From assembly GCA_003427395.1 (NCBI GenBank), contig BFEA01000136.1, forward strand, positions 1,103,864 to 1,128,103: a stretch of DNA of 24,240 nt, read 5' to 3'. This DNA comes from Chara braunii. Its lineage: Eukaryota; Streptophyta; Charophyceae; Charales; Characeae. A program made the position numbers and the translations under genes. Shown here piece after piece: positions 9,064-17,374 of the stretch. Numbering within the stretch: the stretch's first letter is position 1; each line of letters begins with the position of its first letter. Under the pieces are notes generated by a model that worked only from the letters and a program-made list of their open reading frames with translations, was not told the DNA's origin and searched no databases.

Positions 9064-9878
9064 ATCCCCTTTCACCTAACCCCCCCCCCTCTCTCCTCCC
9101 TCCATCGGCACGAATCAGTAAGCTTCGCGAAGATCACNCCATCGNTNANGACGTCAACCTACNCGCTGATTCGACGGACAGCAACNAGCAGGGGTGCAGA
9201 GCACACGGAGATCGGATGGACCATGATGGCGTCACCTGGACGATCTCCACGAGGCAGAGGGTTGCATATGACAGGGCTACAGAGATTTTGCCACAGATGT
9301 TGTCGCCATCTCATCCGCGGCCCAGTTATCGTTCCTTGTACTTCTTTTTGCTCTGTTGATACGCTTGGTTCCTCATGCATCACTCTGCTCTCCCCTCTTC
9401 TTCTTCGCCATGACATGCAATCAGGAGATCGCATAATTTTGGAACCCCCTGCGTGTCACATATGTGACGAACCACTTCATGACCCCGTGCCATCTTTCGT
9501 ACCCTTTCTTTTTCTTGTATCATACCAACCCCAGGAAAACCCCGTTTTGAGTTCTTGCTTTCGGGGGCCGCATTTTCCTTTTTGAGAGCTTTTTTCGACT
9601 GCTGAGTCCTGTTTTTTTTTTTTTGCAAAGTCGGGAAATTCATGGGAATTTAAGTGCGCCTTAGCGAGCGCACTGGGAATTGGGCTTGGTAGTTGGGAAT
9701 TCCGGGATAAGCGGAACTTCGACGTGTCCTTTTTGGGTGTGTGAGTGTGCTTGGGCGCATCGGGGAAACCTCTCGGAATTTTACGTGAGTACGAATAGGC
9801 GTAGGATTTTATTTTCCCCCGTCGCTTTTTTTCGCGCGGATATGGTGATTTCAATTTTGAATTAGGATAGAAGCAAGT
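9064..9878 (+). other. Element 3' untranslated region, no supported gene
   Basis: After ORF C there is a poly-C run, then a zone with six N bases (9138-9186), then mixed sequence. A phase from 9120 to 9359 is open and reads as possible coding (containing DRMDHDGVTWTISTRQ), but the Ns and short length leave it unsupported. A T run lies at 9613-9624. Purine-rich AGGATAGAAGCAAG (about 9864-9877) directly before TGTAAC is the best, though weak, polypurine-tract candidate before the 3' LTR. Confidence 0.5.
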
Positions 9879-9894
9879 TGTAACTATTTCGGTG

Positions 9895-10110
9895 CCTGCA
9901 TGCAAAAGCTTCCTCCTCTCTGTCCCCACATCGCTCCCTCCCGCGCCTCCCCTCCCTTCTCTCTTCTTTCTCTCTCTCCCCGTAACTGTTTTTCCTTCTC
10001 CCTCTCTCTCTCTCCCGCCTTGCTTTCGCGCGCCCATTTCCTTTTCTTCATTGTCTGAATCTTGGACCCGTCTTGCGCCACCTCTCGCGCCTTTTCTCTT
10101 CTCACCCTCT
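9895..10110 (+). repeat. Polypyrimidine tract in the putative U3
   Basis: About 200 bases are dominated by C and T, including several CT runs (for example near 9970-9980 and 10003-10014). It produces long but meaningless open frames on both strands. It lies 50-250 bases upstream of the CCAAT boxes. Confidence 0.7.
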
Positions 10111-10157
10111 TAGTCTGGTGTACGACACCCGGTCGATCCCCCGATAACTCCCGCTCG

Positions 10158-10212
10158 CCAATCAGGTGCATGGATCGATAGGACCTTCCTATCGCGCGAC
10201 TAATCTGATTGG
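10158..10212. promoter_or_regulatory. Paired inverted CCAAT boxes with a nested hairpin
   Basis: CCAATCAG (10158-10165) and its exact reverse complement CTGATTGG (10205-10212) flank a second perfect dyad, CGATAGGA/TCCTATCG (10176-10183 and 10187-10194, 3-base loop). They lie about 130-190 bases upstream of a TATA box, a normal distance for CCAAT elements. The nested symmetry suggests a protein-binding or cruciform site in the LTR promoter; function is inferred from position. Confidence 0.55.
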
Positions 10213-10344
10213 TTGAACCTTGAGTTCCGAGGGATCAACATGGGGTTCGTAGAGCACTCTTCTCAAAGTCTTCTCCTCCTGCTTCTCCTCTTACACCTCA
10301 ACTTTCCTGTTGCCTTCGCCCCCTACTATCTCCCCTATGGCAAC

Positions 10345-10351
10345 TATAAAA
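10345..10351 (+). promoter_or_regulatory. TATA box of the probable LTR promoter
   Basis: TATAAAA is set in a GC-richer context after CCTATGGCAAC. The expected start of transcription would be about 10375-10380. This would place U3 before it and R/U5 after it, in agreement with a long U5 carrying the CT run and the LTR reading frame. Confidence 0.6.
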
Positions 10352-11261
10352 CCCGCAAGCGCGTTCGCAAATCTCTCTTACATTCTCAACTTCTAAGCCA
10401 GCTTCCGGGAAGCAGTGGCTAGGCAGAGTAGATTGGTGCGAGTCGGAAAGTCCTGTCGAGGTGACGATAGGCTGGCCGGTTGCGCGCTTGATCACCGCGA
10501 CGGACTGTGGGATCTGGGCGAACCGCGTCAAGTTTACGTCAGCGGGGTGACGATCGCAGTGGTGGCAGTTAGCACGCGACGGCCGGGATCGTCGGTGCGG
10601 GTATGATGTTCGACGAGTGGAGTTAAGTGAGTGATTGGCCCGGGGCCATATTGGAACGGCGAATGCGCCTTTGTTGTTGCGGACTCTTTTTCTGGTGTGA
10701 GTGCACGGCGGCAACGCTGAACTTCCTTCTTTTTGATTGCGTTATCTCCCATCTCGACTCTCCTCCCTCACCTTCCCCTATCTTTGAATGATGATGCGTC
10801 TGGATGATTGTCTCTCCCTTGCATGAGAATGAGTCCGCATGATGTTTCTGTGTGAAAGAACTTCTTCCGGAACTCTTCCATTAGTTTCCTGGGTAGGCCC
10901 CCCCTATGCAAGGACCCCATCTTCTTGTCTTGTGAACGGTGGATGCGTGTGTATTGTTCAGCGATCCATCTTTTTGCCCCTGAGTATATCTCATTTTCGT
11001 ACCTTCCACAGTAAATGAATGTATGGAGATCCGCGTTTCTTTACGTTGATTAGATGATTGTTGTTGGGATCTTGCTCGAGAATGCAAGAGTGTTTAGATC
11101 TGTAGCTCTGTTTGCACTACGCATGCCATCTGCCTTATGTTGCATGACATCAACAGCCTAGCCACGAGGCGGCCCTAAGAAACAAGGCGCCCAGGGACCA
11201 ACGTTGTGTTGAACCAATCAGACCCATAGCCATACGCGTGACCAAGTTGATCCGTGTTTGC

Positions 11262-11273
11262 TCTCTCTCTGTC

Positions 11274-11346
<73 letters not shown>
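11262..11346 (+). repeat. (CT)n microsatellite in the 3' LTR
   Basis: This is the counterpart of the CT run at the window start, with two TGTCTC-type interruptions near its left end. It shows the repeat is an LTR component. Confidence 0.95.
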
Positions 11347-11350
<4 letters not shown>

Positions 11351-11422
11351 TCCAAAAAATTGATTAAGGCACGCGCGGATCGCTTTTTAATGACGTCTCA
11401 AGATATTTCGTGATTAATTGAC

Positions 11423-11959
11423 ATGTGGACCAACGAGTACCCTCTGACTGGGCGCCAGCCTCCCGTATCTCCCATCCCAACGCGACCTTTTCCTTATAGT
11501 GAGGAAAGGACACGTGTCTGCGAGTGGGACGTACGAGAAGCGGTCGCACGAATCGACGAACACTACTTCTTCCCTCCCGAAAATCGTTGCTCTGGATTCG
11601 TGGATGCGGACTTTGTCATTGTCGATACCCACTTCCCACCCTACTCAATATTGCTCCCCTTTAACGAATTGATCGTCATTCCGTGGACGGCAGTGGCGCC
11701 TCATTCGCCTCGAACCTTGTGCACTGAGTGCCAGCGCTTCGATCACTACGAATCGAAAGGCTTTCAATACCGAATACGGAGTGAAGACGAGCACAAAGAA
11801 AGAGCCACACGGCTGAGACCATCCACGTCGGACTCAGAACTAACCAGTGAACGACGAGACCTGATACGGAAACGAGATACGCGAAGCGTGCCCAAGCCTT
11901 TCCGTTCTAAACGACGGACGGTAGCCCGATGGGAGGCACGACAATACTTTTTGGATTGA
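11423..11959 (+). CDS. LTR-embedded open reading frame, copy 2 (178 codons)
   Basis: This is the 3' LTR copy of the frame at 153-692, from ATG 11423 to the stop at 11957-11959. Relative to copy 1 it differs by nine substitutions (including Pro8Leu, Arg14Pro, two Gly-to-Asp, Trp95Ser, Gln to Arg near the end) and lacks one Arg of an Arg run through an in-frame 3-base deletion. The Cys-x2-Cys-x4-His group and the basic tail are preserved. The family is unknown. If transcription starts near 10375 this frame would lie in the leader of the element RNA from the 5' LTR and in the trailer from the 3' LTR. Confidence 0.5.
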   Translation: MWTNEYPLTGRQPPVSPIPTRPFPYSEERTRVCEWDVREAVARIDEHYFFPPENRCSGFVDADFVIVDTHFPPYSILLPFNELIVIPWTAVAPHSPRTLCTECQRFDHYESKGFQYRIRSEDEHKERATRLRPSTSDSELTSERRDLIRKRDTRSVPKPFRSKRRTVARWEARQYFLD

Positions 11960-12180
11960 ATTTGAATTTTTCCCTCCTTCCCACCTTGCCCGCGCGCACC
12001 TTCCGCGACGCGCGAAAACAATCGACTTGCTCCATCGGACCAACACGGGGGATCTCAGTTTTGTTTGTGTCCCGACACTCAATTTCCAAAAATCCTTGGT
12101 ACACCCCATCTTGCTGTTTTTCTAGGCCTCTTTTCCGCACAGCTAACACTCCAAACGGAAGACAGCACAGGGCGTGAGGT

Positions 12181-12958
12181 TGCGCGTCACAAACCGGCCG
12201 TTACTTGGAAACATCGGGGGGAAGCGATACGGGTGCTGGGGGTCGCACTTACAGCAATGGGCCCTCCGCCGGATCACGGGGCTTCGTTGGTGGAGGAGGC
12301 AATGAGGAGACTCGCCAGGTGGAAGGGCCTGCACACTTCCATAGTCGGGAGAGCATTGGCTCTAAATACGACCATTTTTTCTACCATGTGGTACAAGGCT
12401 GCCTGCTGGCCAATTCAACCAAAACCCGCAGGGTCACGTGGGATTACATAGGCCATTTTTTCTACCATGTGGTACAAGATTGAAACGCGCAGCGGCGGCC
12501 TATGTTTGGAAAAATGACCATGAAGACCCTTCGTTCCTCCCCAGGGTCGCGTGGGATTACATAGTTCAACCCCGCTCCAAGGGGGGGCTTGCTATTTTGG
12601 AGCCCCAAGACCAGCTGAAAGCCTTGTCCTTCAAGATCTTGATTCGCCTGCTCATGGGCAATGACATACTGTGGGCCCCGTATGCCGAGCTGCAACTGTC
12701 AAATTTGCCCCCCCCCTCTCCCGTGGATGCTCCCGTCCATGCGCTGCAATGGCTTACCAACCCCTGTTGGACAGTCCCCGGAGTATCCACTGCGCCCAAT
12801 CCACAGACACCACGAGCTCAGGCCAGGAACGACATTGCAAATGACCCCTTGCGGCCTGGCATGGTTAAGTTGTGGCAGGAAATGGGCCCGGACAGGCTTC
12901 CCCCACCGATTCGCTGGCACAACATTATCAAACAACCGCTCTTCGGAAACCCCGACAT
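12181..12958 (+). pseudogene. LINE (non-LTR) reverse transcriptase, C-terminal fragment
   Basis: Directly after the 3' LTR, one phase reads as the region just after the LINE RT palm: AIRVLGVAL, then LARWKGLHTSIVGRALALNT and MWYKAACW, ending at a stop at 12449. The next part continues in another phase from about 12480: AAYVWKNDHEDP, VAWDYIVQPRSKGGLAILEP and QLKALSFKILIRLL, the usual thumb-to-tail order, to about 12955. A 26-base duplication causes the break. No zf-RVT or 3' tail is seen; the homology ends at a degenerate TTG repeat. The RT core itself must lie left of the retrotransposon, outside the window. Confidence 0.75.
12372..12478 (+). repeat. 26-base duplication inside the LINE fragment
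   Basis: The 26 bases at 12372-12397 recur exactly at 12453-12478, period 81. A second word of 23 bases at 12429-12451 recurs at 12542-12564 with one mismatch. The inserted block breaks the LINE frame. Confidence 0.9.
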
Positions 12959-13260
12959 TGTTTGTTGTCTTTGTTGTCGCATGTGTTGTCGTTTTTGTTG
13001 TTGTTGTTGGTGTTATTGTTGTCATCATCACTGCTGCTGCCACTGCCGACACCGTTGGCGTTAGTGTTGTTGTTGTTGTCGTTGTTGTCACGTGTGTCGT
13101 TGTTGTAGTTGTTGTTGGGGTTGTTGTCGTTGTCATCGCCACTGCCGCCATTCCGACGCCATTGCCGATGTAGGTTGTATAGTTGGTGTCGCGTGTGTCG
13201 TTGTTGTTGTTGTTGAATGTATGGTTGTGATGCTATTGCTGGTGTTGTTGTTGCAGCCCA
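12958..13260 (+). repeat. Degenerate TTG/GTT trinucleotide repeat region
   Basis: About 300 bases are dominated by TTG, GTC and GTT triplets interrupted by CATCATCACTGCTGCTGCC-like words. It is the source of artefactual poly-Val and poly-Thr/Asn open frames. No gene is supported. Confidence 0.85.
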
Positions 13261-13532
13261 TGCCATCTTAGCTGCCTGCGCCTCTGGCTGAGCGGAGAGT
13301 TTCCAGCCGGCAGCCATGTGGAAACACGGCGGACAGTGTTTCCAGAATGCCAGTGGGGTCTGAAACCCACTTTGGCATAACCCAAAACAAATTCCTCAAA
13401 AAAAATTCCCACTGGGTCCGAAATCGGCCTTCCATGCGAAAACTCTTCCAGCCGCCGGCCAGTGGGGTCCAGGCCTAAGGTTCTTTTTTTTCGTTTTTTG
13501 TTTTTTGTTTTTTGTTTTTTTGTTGGACCTAA
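13261..13532. other. Unannotated spacer
   Basis: There is no supportable gene. The stretch contains partly repeated words around TTCCAGCCGG and CCAGTGGGGTC (near 13300, 13350 and 13447-13470) and a T-rich run with GTTTTTT units at about 13482-13520. Confidence 0.5.
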
Positions 13533-13611
13533 GGTTCTCGCCACACCACTCTCGAAATGTCAAAAAGTTCATTCTCATTTTGCACATGTCGAGATTGGTG
13601 CGGCGATGCCC
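13533..13611. mobile_element. Short MITE, family 1, copy A (79 bp)
   Basis: The arms starting TCGCCACACCACTCTCGA and ending in GAGATTGGTGCGGCGA are inverted copies of each other (about 25 bp). They match the ends of the copies at 18.7 and 23.6 kb. Flanks are TAA (13530-13532) and TGA (13612-13614), a possible 3-bp duplication with one change. The whole unit would fold into a hairpin. Confidence 0.65.
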
Positions 13612-13623
13612 TGACTCCCGTTT

Positions 13624-13723
13624 CAAATGGCATTTGGCCTCTACCGGTAGTTCTTCTTTTTCATTTTCCAAATACGAGTCCATGATCTAATCATGGTATT
13701 CCCAAATGGCATTTGGCCTCTAC
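13624..13723 (+). repeat. Direct repeat of a 21-bp word around a dyad
   Basis: A 21-base word at 13624-13644 recurs exactly at 13703-13723 (period 79), each followed by a similar T/C-rich tail. Between them is the perfect dyad CCATGAT/ATCATGG (13680-13696, 3-base loop). Confidence 0.85.
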
Positions 13724-13801
13724 TTCTTCTTCTTTTTCCTTTTCTTCCCCATTAATAAATATCTTGGGGCGCCAGGGCCCTTGAGGAGAGCTCACTTTGC
13801 C

Positions 13802-14020
13802 TCAATCTCGCGCAAGCGCATAGACCCCTATCTGCGGTCGTCCCCTGGCACTGGTTCTAATACACTCCATTGCAAGGTCCGTCGTCATCCCACAAACGCT
13901 ACTCCAGTCCAGGGCGCCAAGAGTCGTCAACAGTAGATCTGCAATCCCTCGGATCCTGTCAATTTGCAAGGGAGCTGTGACGCTTGTCCTTGTGATGACT
14001 GCCGCTCCTCCTGTGAAGGC
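13802..14020 (-). CDS. Probable C-terminal part of the receptor-like kinase
   Basis: On the minus strand, in a different phase from the kinase frame ending at 14062, this stretch reads GIADLLLTTLGALDW and DLAMECIRTSARGRPQIGV before a stop at 13802-13804. This resembles the end of plant receptor kinases (subdomain X-XI: a D-P-L-like turn, an A-x-x-C helix, then S-x-R-P). It therefore probably continues the kinase after a short intron or a frameshift. Acceptor-like CACAG (about 14016-14020) and a donor-like GT within the Glu-rich tail (about 14123) are possible, but phase was not reconciled. The left boundary is approximate. Confidence 0.5.
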   Translation of the reverse strand, partial: AFTGGAAVITRTSVTAPLQIDRIRGIADLLLTTLGALDWSSVCGMTTDLAMECIRTSARGRPQIGVYALARD

Positions 14021-14061
14021 TCTGAGCGGCTTTACTTCGTCTTCTTCGTCCTCAGAAGAGA

Positions 14062-14985
14062 TTACTTGTCTTGTCTGGAGCCTTCGCTGAGCCCAGTACG
14101 CCAGAGTTCGGGAGCCAACTCCAATACCTCCTCAGACTCCTCGGACTCCTCCGTCGAGTTCGTTTCCCGCTCGTTCCCCTCCGTCGCAACCTCCGGCTGC
14201 TCCTCTCCTTCCTCCATCCGCCGCTCCTCCTGGCGAGGGGCATTCATGAACGCCTGCCGACCGGTGATCACCTCCAGGCGCAGCACCCCGAAAGCGTGCA
14301 CGTCATTCTTGGCCGTCAGCCTGCACGAGCTGTAGTACTCCGGGGCCATGTACCCGAAGGTCCCCGCAACATGGTAGGTCTCCACTGTCTCGCCCGCCTG
14401 CTGCGCGCCGAAAACGCTCTGCCCGACCTTTGCCAACCCGGAGTCGGACAGGTAAGCCCTGATCGAAGTCCAATCGCCCTCTCCCTGATCCTCGAGCAAC
14501 ACGTTTTTGCTCTTGACATCCCGGTGCACGACGGGAGGGTCTACCTGCTCGTGCAGATACCGTAGAGCACTTGCAATTTGCCGAGCGATAGACAGCCGGT
14601 CCTTCCAGTCCAACGGCGACTTCTGGCGGGTGCAACTGCTGCCATCAGAGATGCTGTCCATTGTTGGCACGACACCTTGTTCGCGACTGGCGTACCCAGC
14701 CAATCGCAGGCGGTCGTGGAGCGTACCTCCCTCCACGAACGGGTAGACGAGAAACGACTTCCCCTCCTCCCCCCAGTATCCGACAATGCCACAGATCTGG
14801 CTATGGCGGAGTGATCCGAGCACGTCCAGCTCGGCTTGGAACTGACGGAACCTCGCCGCTTCCAAGAAGTCCGCATCCTTCATCATGTTGACGGCCACCA
14901 CCTGGCCGTCGCTGAGCACTCTCCTGTACACCTCCGCAGGGAGTACCTCTTCAAGCCGGAATGCTCCCGACTGAAATCTTTGCAC
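14062..14985 (-). pseudogene. Kinase domain of the NHL receptor-like kinase, catalytically impaired
   Basis: This is a receptor-like Ser/Thr kinase domain of 307 codons in the phase following the frameshift. Visible are VLSDGQVVAVN (residues 23-33), where the invariant beta-3 Lys of VAVK is Asn; LLED-type catalytic loop with HRDVKSKN (154-161) intact; DSGLAKVG (181-188), where DFG Phe is Ser but the Asp remains; MAPEYYSS (213-220); and DVHAFGVLRLEVITGRQA (228-245). The glycine loop is missing, replaced by duplicated juxtamembrane sequence. Loss of both the P-loop and the ATP-positioning Lys predicts no normal phosphotransfer. A Glu-rich tail follows and the frame ends at 14062, short of a full C-lobe. 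This is a pseudogene or a pseudokinase; the frameshift favours pseudogene. Confidence 0.8.
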
Positions 14986-16625
14986 GCTCTGCTGGTCTCC
15001 TCCAGGGAGTACCTCTTCAAGCCGGAATTCGGCCGTAGGATCAAAGGCGATTGTCCCATCTTCGCCGTTCTCATCCCCGAGCTCGCCTCATTCGACACGG
15101 AGTTATCTGTCCACTTGGTCCCCGACCCCTTCACATCCTCCGATGAAGCAGTGATGGACGCTTCCGGTGGAGTCCTCTTCCGCCTGTGTGTAAATATCCC
15201 TCTTCGCCGTCGGATCACAACAACTGATAACGACACGGAGTAGGCTACAACCAGTAGCAGCACGCCGGCGCTTGCCATGGCGATTGCACGCACGCTGGCC
15301 GACGGGGATGGGTGCCGAGCCGTCGTGGAATCACGCTGTTGTTCGGAAGCTGCGGCGCTGGGTGACGAGGAAGGCTGAGCCGTCATGGAATCCCGCTGCA
15401 CTTCGGAAGGTGCGGCACAACGAGGCAGAGCCGATGTGTTGATCCCCAACTCCAGAATATCTGTAATCGCACCCACGTACAGCGTGTCACTCTCCGGAGA
15501 AATGTCCAGTGACATTCGTCTCCCATGTAGGATCGAAGCGACAGTCGCGACATTCGCTGCCTTCCCCCAGCTGGCATTTAAGGTAATCAGCAGGAGCCTG
15601 GCTGGGGGGTCATCCCAGTCCTCCTGGGTTTCCAGGATGAACACGTTGCACCCGTCGTGAGTGACAGCCAAGGTCTGGGGTGCTGAAAATGAAGCTTCGG
15701 AGGCAGGGCCGTCCCTCCTACCTGCCGTTCCTCCGGCAATCCGATGCACGGCACCTGTACTGGCCCGAATCCGGCCGAGCAGGTGACGCTTCTGATCGAC
15801 AAAGTAAATGGCTTCCCCGATGGTGGACGCGCCCAATTTCGCAGAAGCCAGTCGCACTTCCTCGGGGTCGTCACTCTCTCTGTAATGGTTGCTGAAGGGG
15901 TCTTCATAATCCACGCCGATCCAACTCTGCAAACTGGAATACCCCCCTGAGGGGTAAGTCAAGTTAACACGGTGAATCCCAACACCTGTAGAGACGTACA
16001 AAATCCTGCGACTGGAATCGATCGCCATGCTGGAGATCGAAGAATCCCAAGTAGCGGTTACACTGGGGTAATCGCGGGCATAGAGCTGATGCGTCAAGCT
16101 TTCGTTGGCGTCAATGGAAAGGGCACGGAGTGTGCTTCCGCCCAAAAGACCGAATCTTGACGCCACGTGCAGGATTCTTGTCCGCTGTGTGTCGTCGTTG
16201 CCAGCGAGGACTGCTCCTGTTAATTCCGAGTCACTGTCTTGAAGCGCCATTGCATGGAAATAACTAAACGATCCCTCGGGCGCCGATCCGGCTGCCAACA
16301 ATGCCGCGTTAGCCTCAGGTTTATTCGCCTGGTAAGTGCTCATCCTCCATATCCCGTTTGTCAGCGCAATAAACAAGCTTCGATCCTTGGGAGATAACAC
16401 CACATGCACGATCACAGGGTCCGGCATTTCGTTTGCCGTAGAATAGTTGTTGGTACGGATGAATTTCATAGCATACTGAGCTCTGAGAGTCAAGAGATTG
16501 GCGTTGGTAATATTTATAAGCGGTCGGTCTACCGGTGACCACTCGGCAAGGCGCTGCAATGACGAGGACGAGAGCAGCAGCGCAAATATCAACCTCGTGA
16601 TGATTCTCGAAGCGAAATCTGCCAT
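14883..16625 (-). CDS. NHL-repeat receptor-like kinase: ectodomain, membrane segment, juxtamembrane
   Basis: The 580-codon frame starts at ATG 16625. Residues 1-29 form a signal peptide (basic start, hydrophobic LIFALLLSSSS). Residues about 65-395 are a beta-propeller-like ectodomain with the clearest NHL motif at 291-333 (GAVHRIAGGTAGRRDGPASE, then LAVTHDGCNVFILE) and several N-glycosylation sequons. Residues about 404-445 form a Ser/Pro/Thr stalk with an internal repeat (EVQRDSMTAQ and EQQRDSTTAR). Residues 447-471 are the membrane helix, followed by RRRRG and a basic cytosolic stretch. Residues 534-550 (SGLKRYSLEETSRACKD) are the usual lead into a plant receptor kinase. The true frame breaks at about residue 556, where SGLKRYSL is repeated; the kinase continues in another phase. 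It would act at the plasma membrane; the ligand is unknown. Confidence 0.85.
   Translation of the reverse strand: MADFASRIITRLIFALLLSSSSLQRLAEWSPVDRPLINITNANLLTLRAQYAMKFIRTNNYSTANEMPDPVIVHVVLSPKDRSLFIALTNGIWRMSTYQANKPEANAALLAAGSAPEGSFSYFHAMALQDSDSELTGAVLAGNDDTQRTRILHVASRFGLLGGSTLRALSIDANESLTHQLYARDYPSVTATWDSSISSMAIDSSRRILYVSTGVGIHRVNLTYPSGGYSSLQSWIGVDYEDPFSNHYRESDDPEEVRLASAKLGASTIGEAIYFVDQKRHLLGRIRASTGAVHRIAGGTAGRRDGPASEASFSAPQTLAVTHDGCNVFILETQEDWDDPPARLLLITLNASWGKAANVATVASILHGRRMSLDISPESDTLYVGAITDILELGINTSALPRCAAPSEVQRDSMTAQPSSSPSAAASEQQRDSTTARHPSPSASVRAIAMASAGVLLLVVAYSVSLSVVVIRRRRGIFTHRRKRTPPEASITASSEDVKGSGTKWTDNSVSNEASSGMRTAKMGQSPLILRPNSGLKRYSLEETSRACKDFSREHSGLKRYSLRRCTGECSATARWWPST
14937..15028 (-). 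repeat. 26-bp exact direct repeat that replaces the kinase glycine loop
   Basis: The same 26 bases occur at 14937-14962 and 15003-15028 (period 66). The 15003 copy encodes the native juxtamembrane SGLKRYSL. The 14937 copy stands where the glycine-rich loop should be and shifts the frame. Confidence 0.95.
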
Positions 16626-17040
16626 GGCTGGCTATGGCCGACGTCGCCTAGGCAGAGAAGCGCGATAAGGGACGAGCTTGCTGGACCCCTCGTTGATGCG
16701 AGTGCTCGGTCGCCCTCGTGGGGCTCAGGGTCTCCCGCTGCCGCTCCTCGTTTCCTTTACGCAAATCCGGAATCTTCCGCCGTTAGCCCTTCTTCGGGAT
16801 ATCCGCTGAACTTGTATCGATACACAGAAGATCGTAGTCGCCCGTAGACGCATGAACCGAGAAATGGTCCAAACTTGGAAGAAGAAAAAAAAACGAGAAA
16901 TGGTCCAAACTTGAAAAAAAAAAAAAACAAAAAAAAGCAGTGAAAAAGCAGGTGAGATCCCCACTAGATAATTTTAAACAAAGAACCCCCCCTCCCCTCG
17001 AAATTCCGGCCGCTCTGGAACTCCCTATCCTATCCTACCA
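16626..17040 (-). other. Upstream region of the receptor-kinase gene
   Basis: No gene is seen. For the minus-strand kinase gene this is 5' flank. It contains an exact 20-bp direct repeat at 16858-16877 and 16894-16913, each followed by an A-rich run (16881-16893 and 16914-16937). I found no convincing TATA box. Confidence 0.5.
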
Positions 17041-17374
17041 AGGCCACGTGGCCGAATGGTAAATCTATCAACTGTTGATCGACATATCTGATGAGTTCGA
17101 AACCTGGTGCAATCCCCCGATAAAGAAAATAAAGTAACTCTAAATTACCTGGGGAATGGTAAATCTATCAACTGTTGATGGACAGATCTGAGTTCGAAAC
17201 CTGGTGCAATCGTCCGATAAACACAAAAAAGTAACTCTAAATTACCTGGGCCCTGTAAGTTTGATGATGATACCTCAACTTGAAGGCTGTTGCAATCCGA
17301 TAAACAAAGGGGGAATGGTAAATCTCTCAACTGTTGATCGACAGATCTGAGTTCGAAACCTGGTGCAATCATCC
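17041..17374 (+). mobile_element. Tandem tRNA-derived (SINE-like) repeat, three units
   Basis: Units begin with GAATGGTAAATCT at 17054, 17154 and 17313, with a degenerate partial unit between the last two. Unit 1 has an A-box-like TGGCCGAATGG (17049-17059) and a B-box-like GTTCGAAACC (17095-17104), the internal promoter of tRNA and SINE genes; units 2 and 3 keep the B box. Each unit has the small dyad TCAACTGTTGA where an anticodon arm would be. Units 1 and 2 share a tail ending in AACTCTAAATTACCTGG. Stem pairing is too poor for a functional tRNA. Confidence 0.65.

Larger units (their letters stand above)
1..12180 (+). mobile_element. Ty3/gypsy-type LTR retrotransposon, 5' end outside the window
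   Basis: Two direct repeats (about 1-913 and about 11264-12180) flank a primer site and a gag-PR-RT-RNase H-PHD-integrase order, which is the Ty3/gypsy order (integrase last). No chromodomain is seen after integrase; the integrase C-terminus ends in a GPY/F-like module. Three further reading frames lie between integrase and the 3' LTR. The gag-pol frame is interrupted by stops at 1173, 1212, 1302, 2061, 2864, 2933, 3392, 4133, 5018, 5279, 5678 and 5957, and by a frame change near 2771-2790, so this copy is not autonomous. LINE sequence begins directly at its right edge, so it probably inserted into an older LINE. The left target duplication lies before base 1 and cannot be checked here. Confidence 0.93.
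9879..12180 (+). mobile_element. 3' LTR; 11264-12180 certain, left part inferred
   Basis: The segment 11264-12180 is the direct repeat of the 5' LTR seen at 1-913, and its right edge is exact because LINE sequence starts at about 12181. How far left it extends cannot be proved, since the matching part of the 5' LTR is off the window. A promoter-like cluster (CCAAT boxes and TATAAAA, 10158-10351) indicates that U3 lies there, and TGTAAC at 9879 after a purine-rich stretch is a candidate LTR start, giving about 2.3 kb. Between 10360 and 11260 I see no gene. Confidence 0.6.

Noticed and set aside
12661-13317. Long poly-Val, poly-Leu or poly-Thr/Asn open frames
   Set aside because: They are translations of the TTG-type repeat and have no coding character.
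14071-15243. Plus-strand open frames opposite the kinase gene
   Set aside because: They are antisense to recognisable kinase motifs and show no domains.
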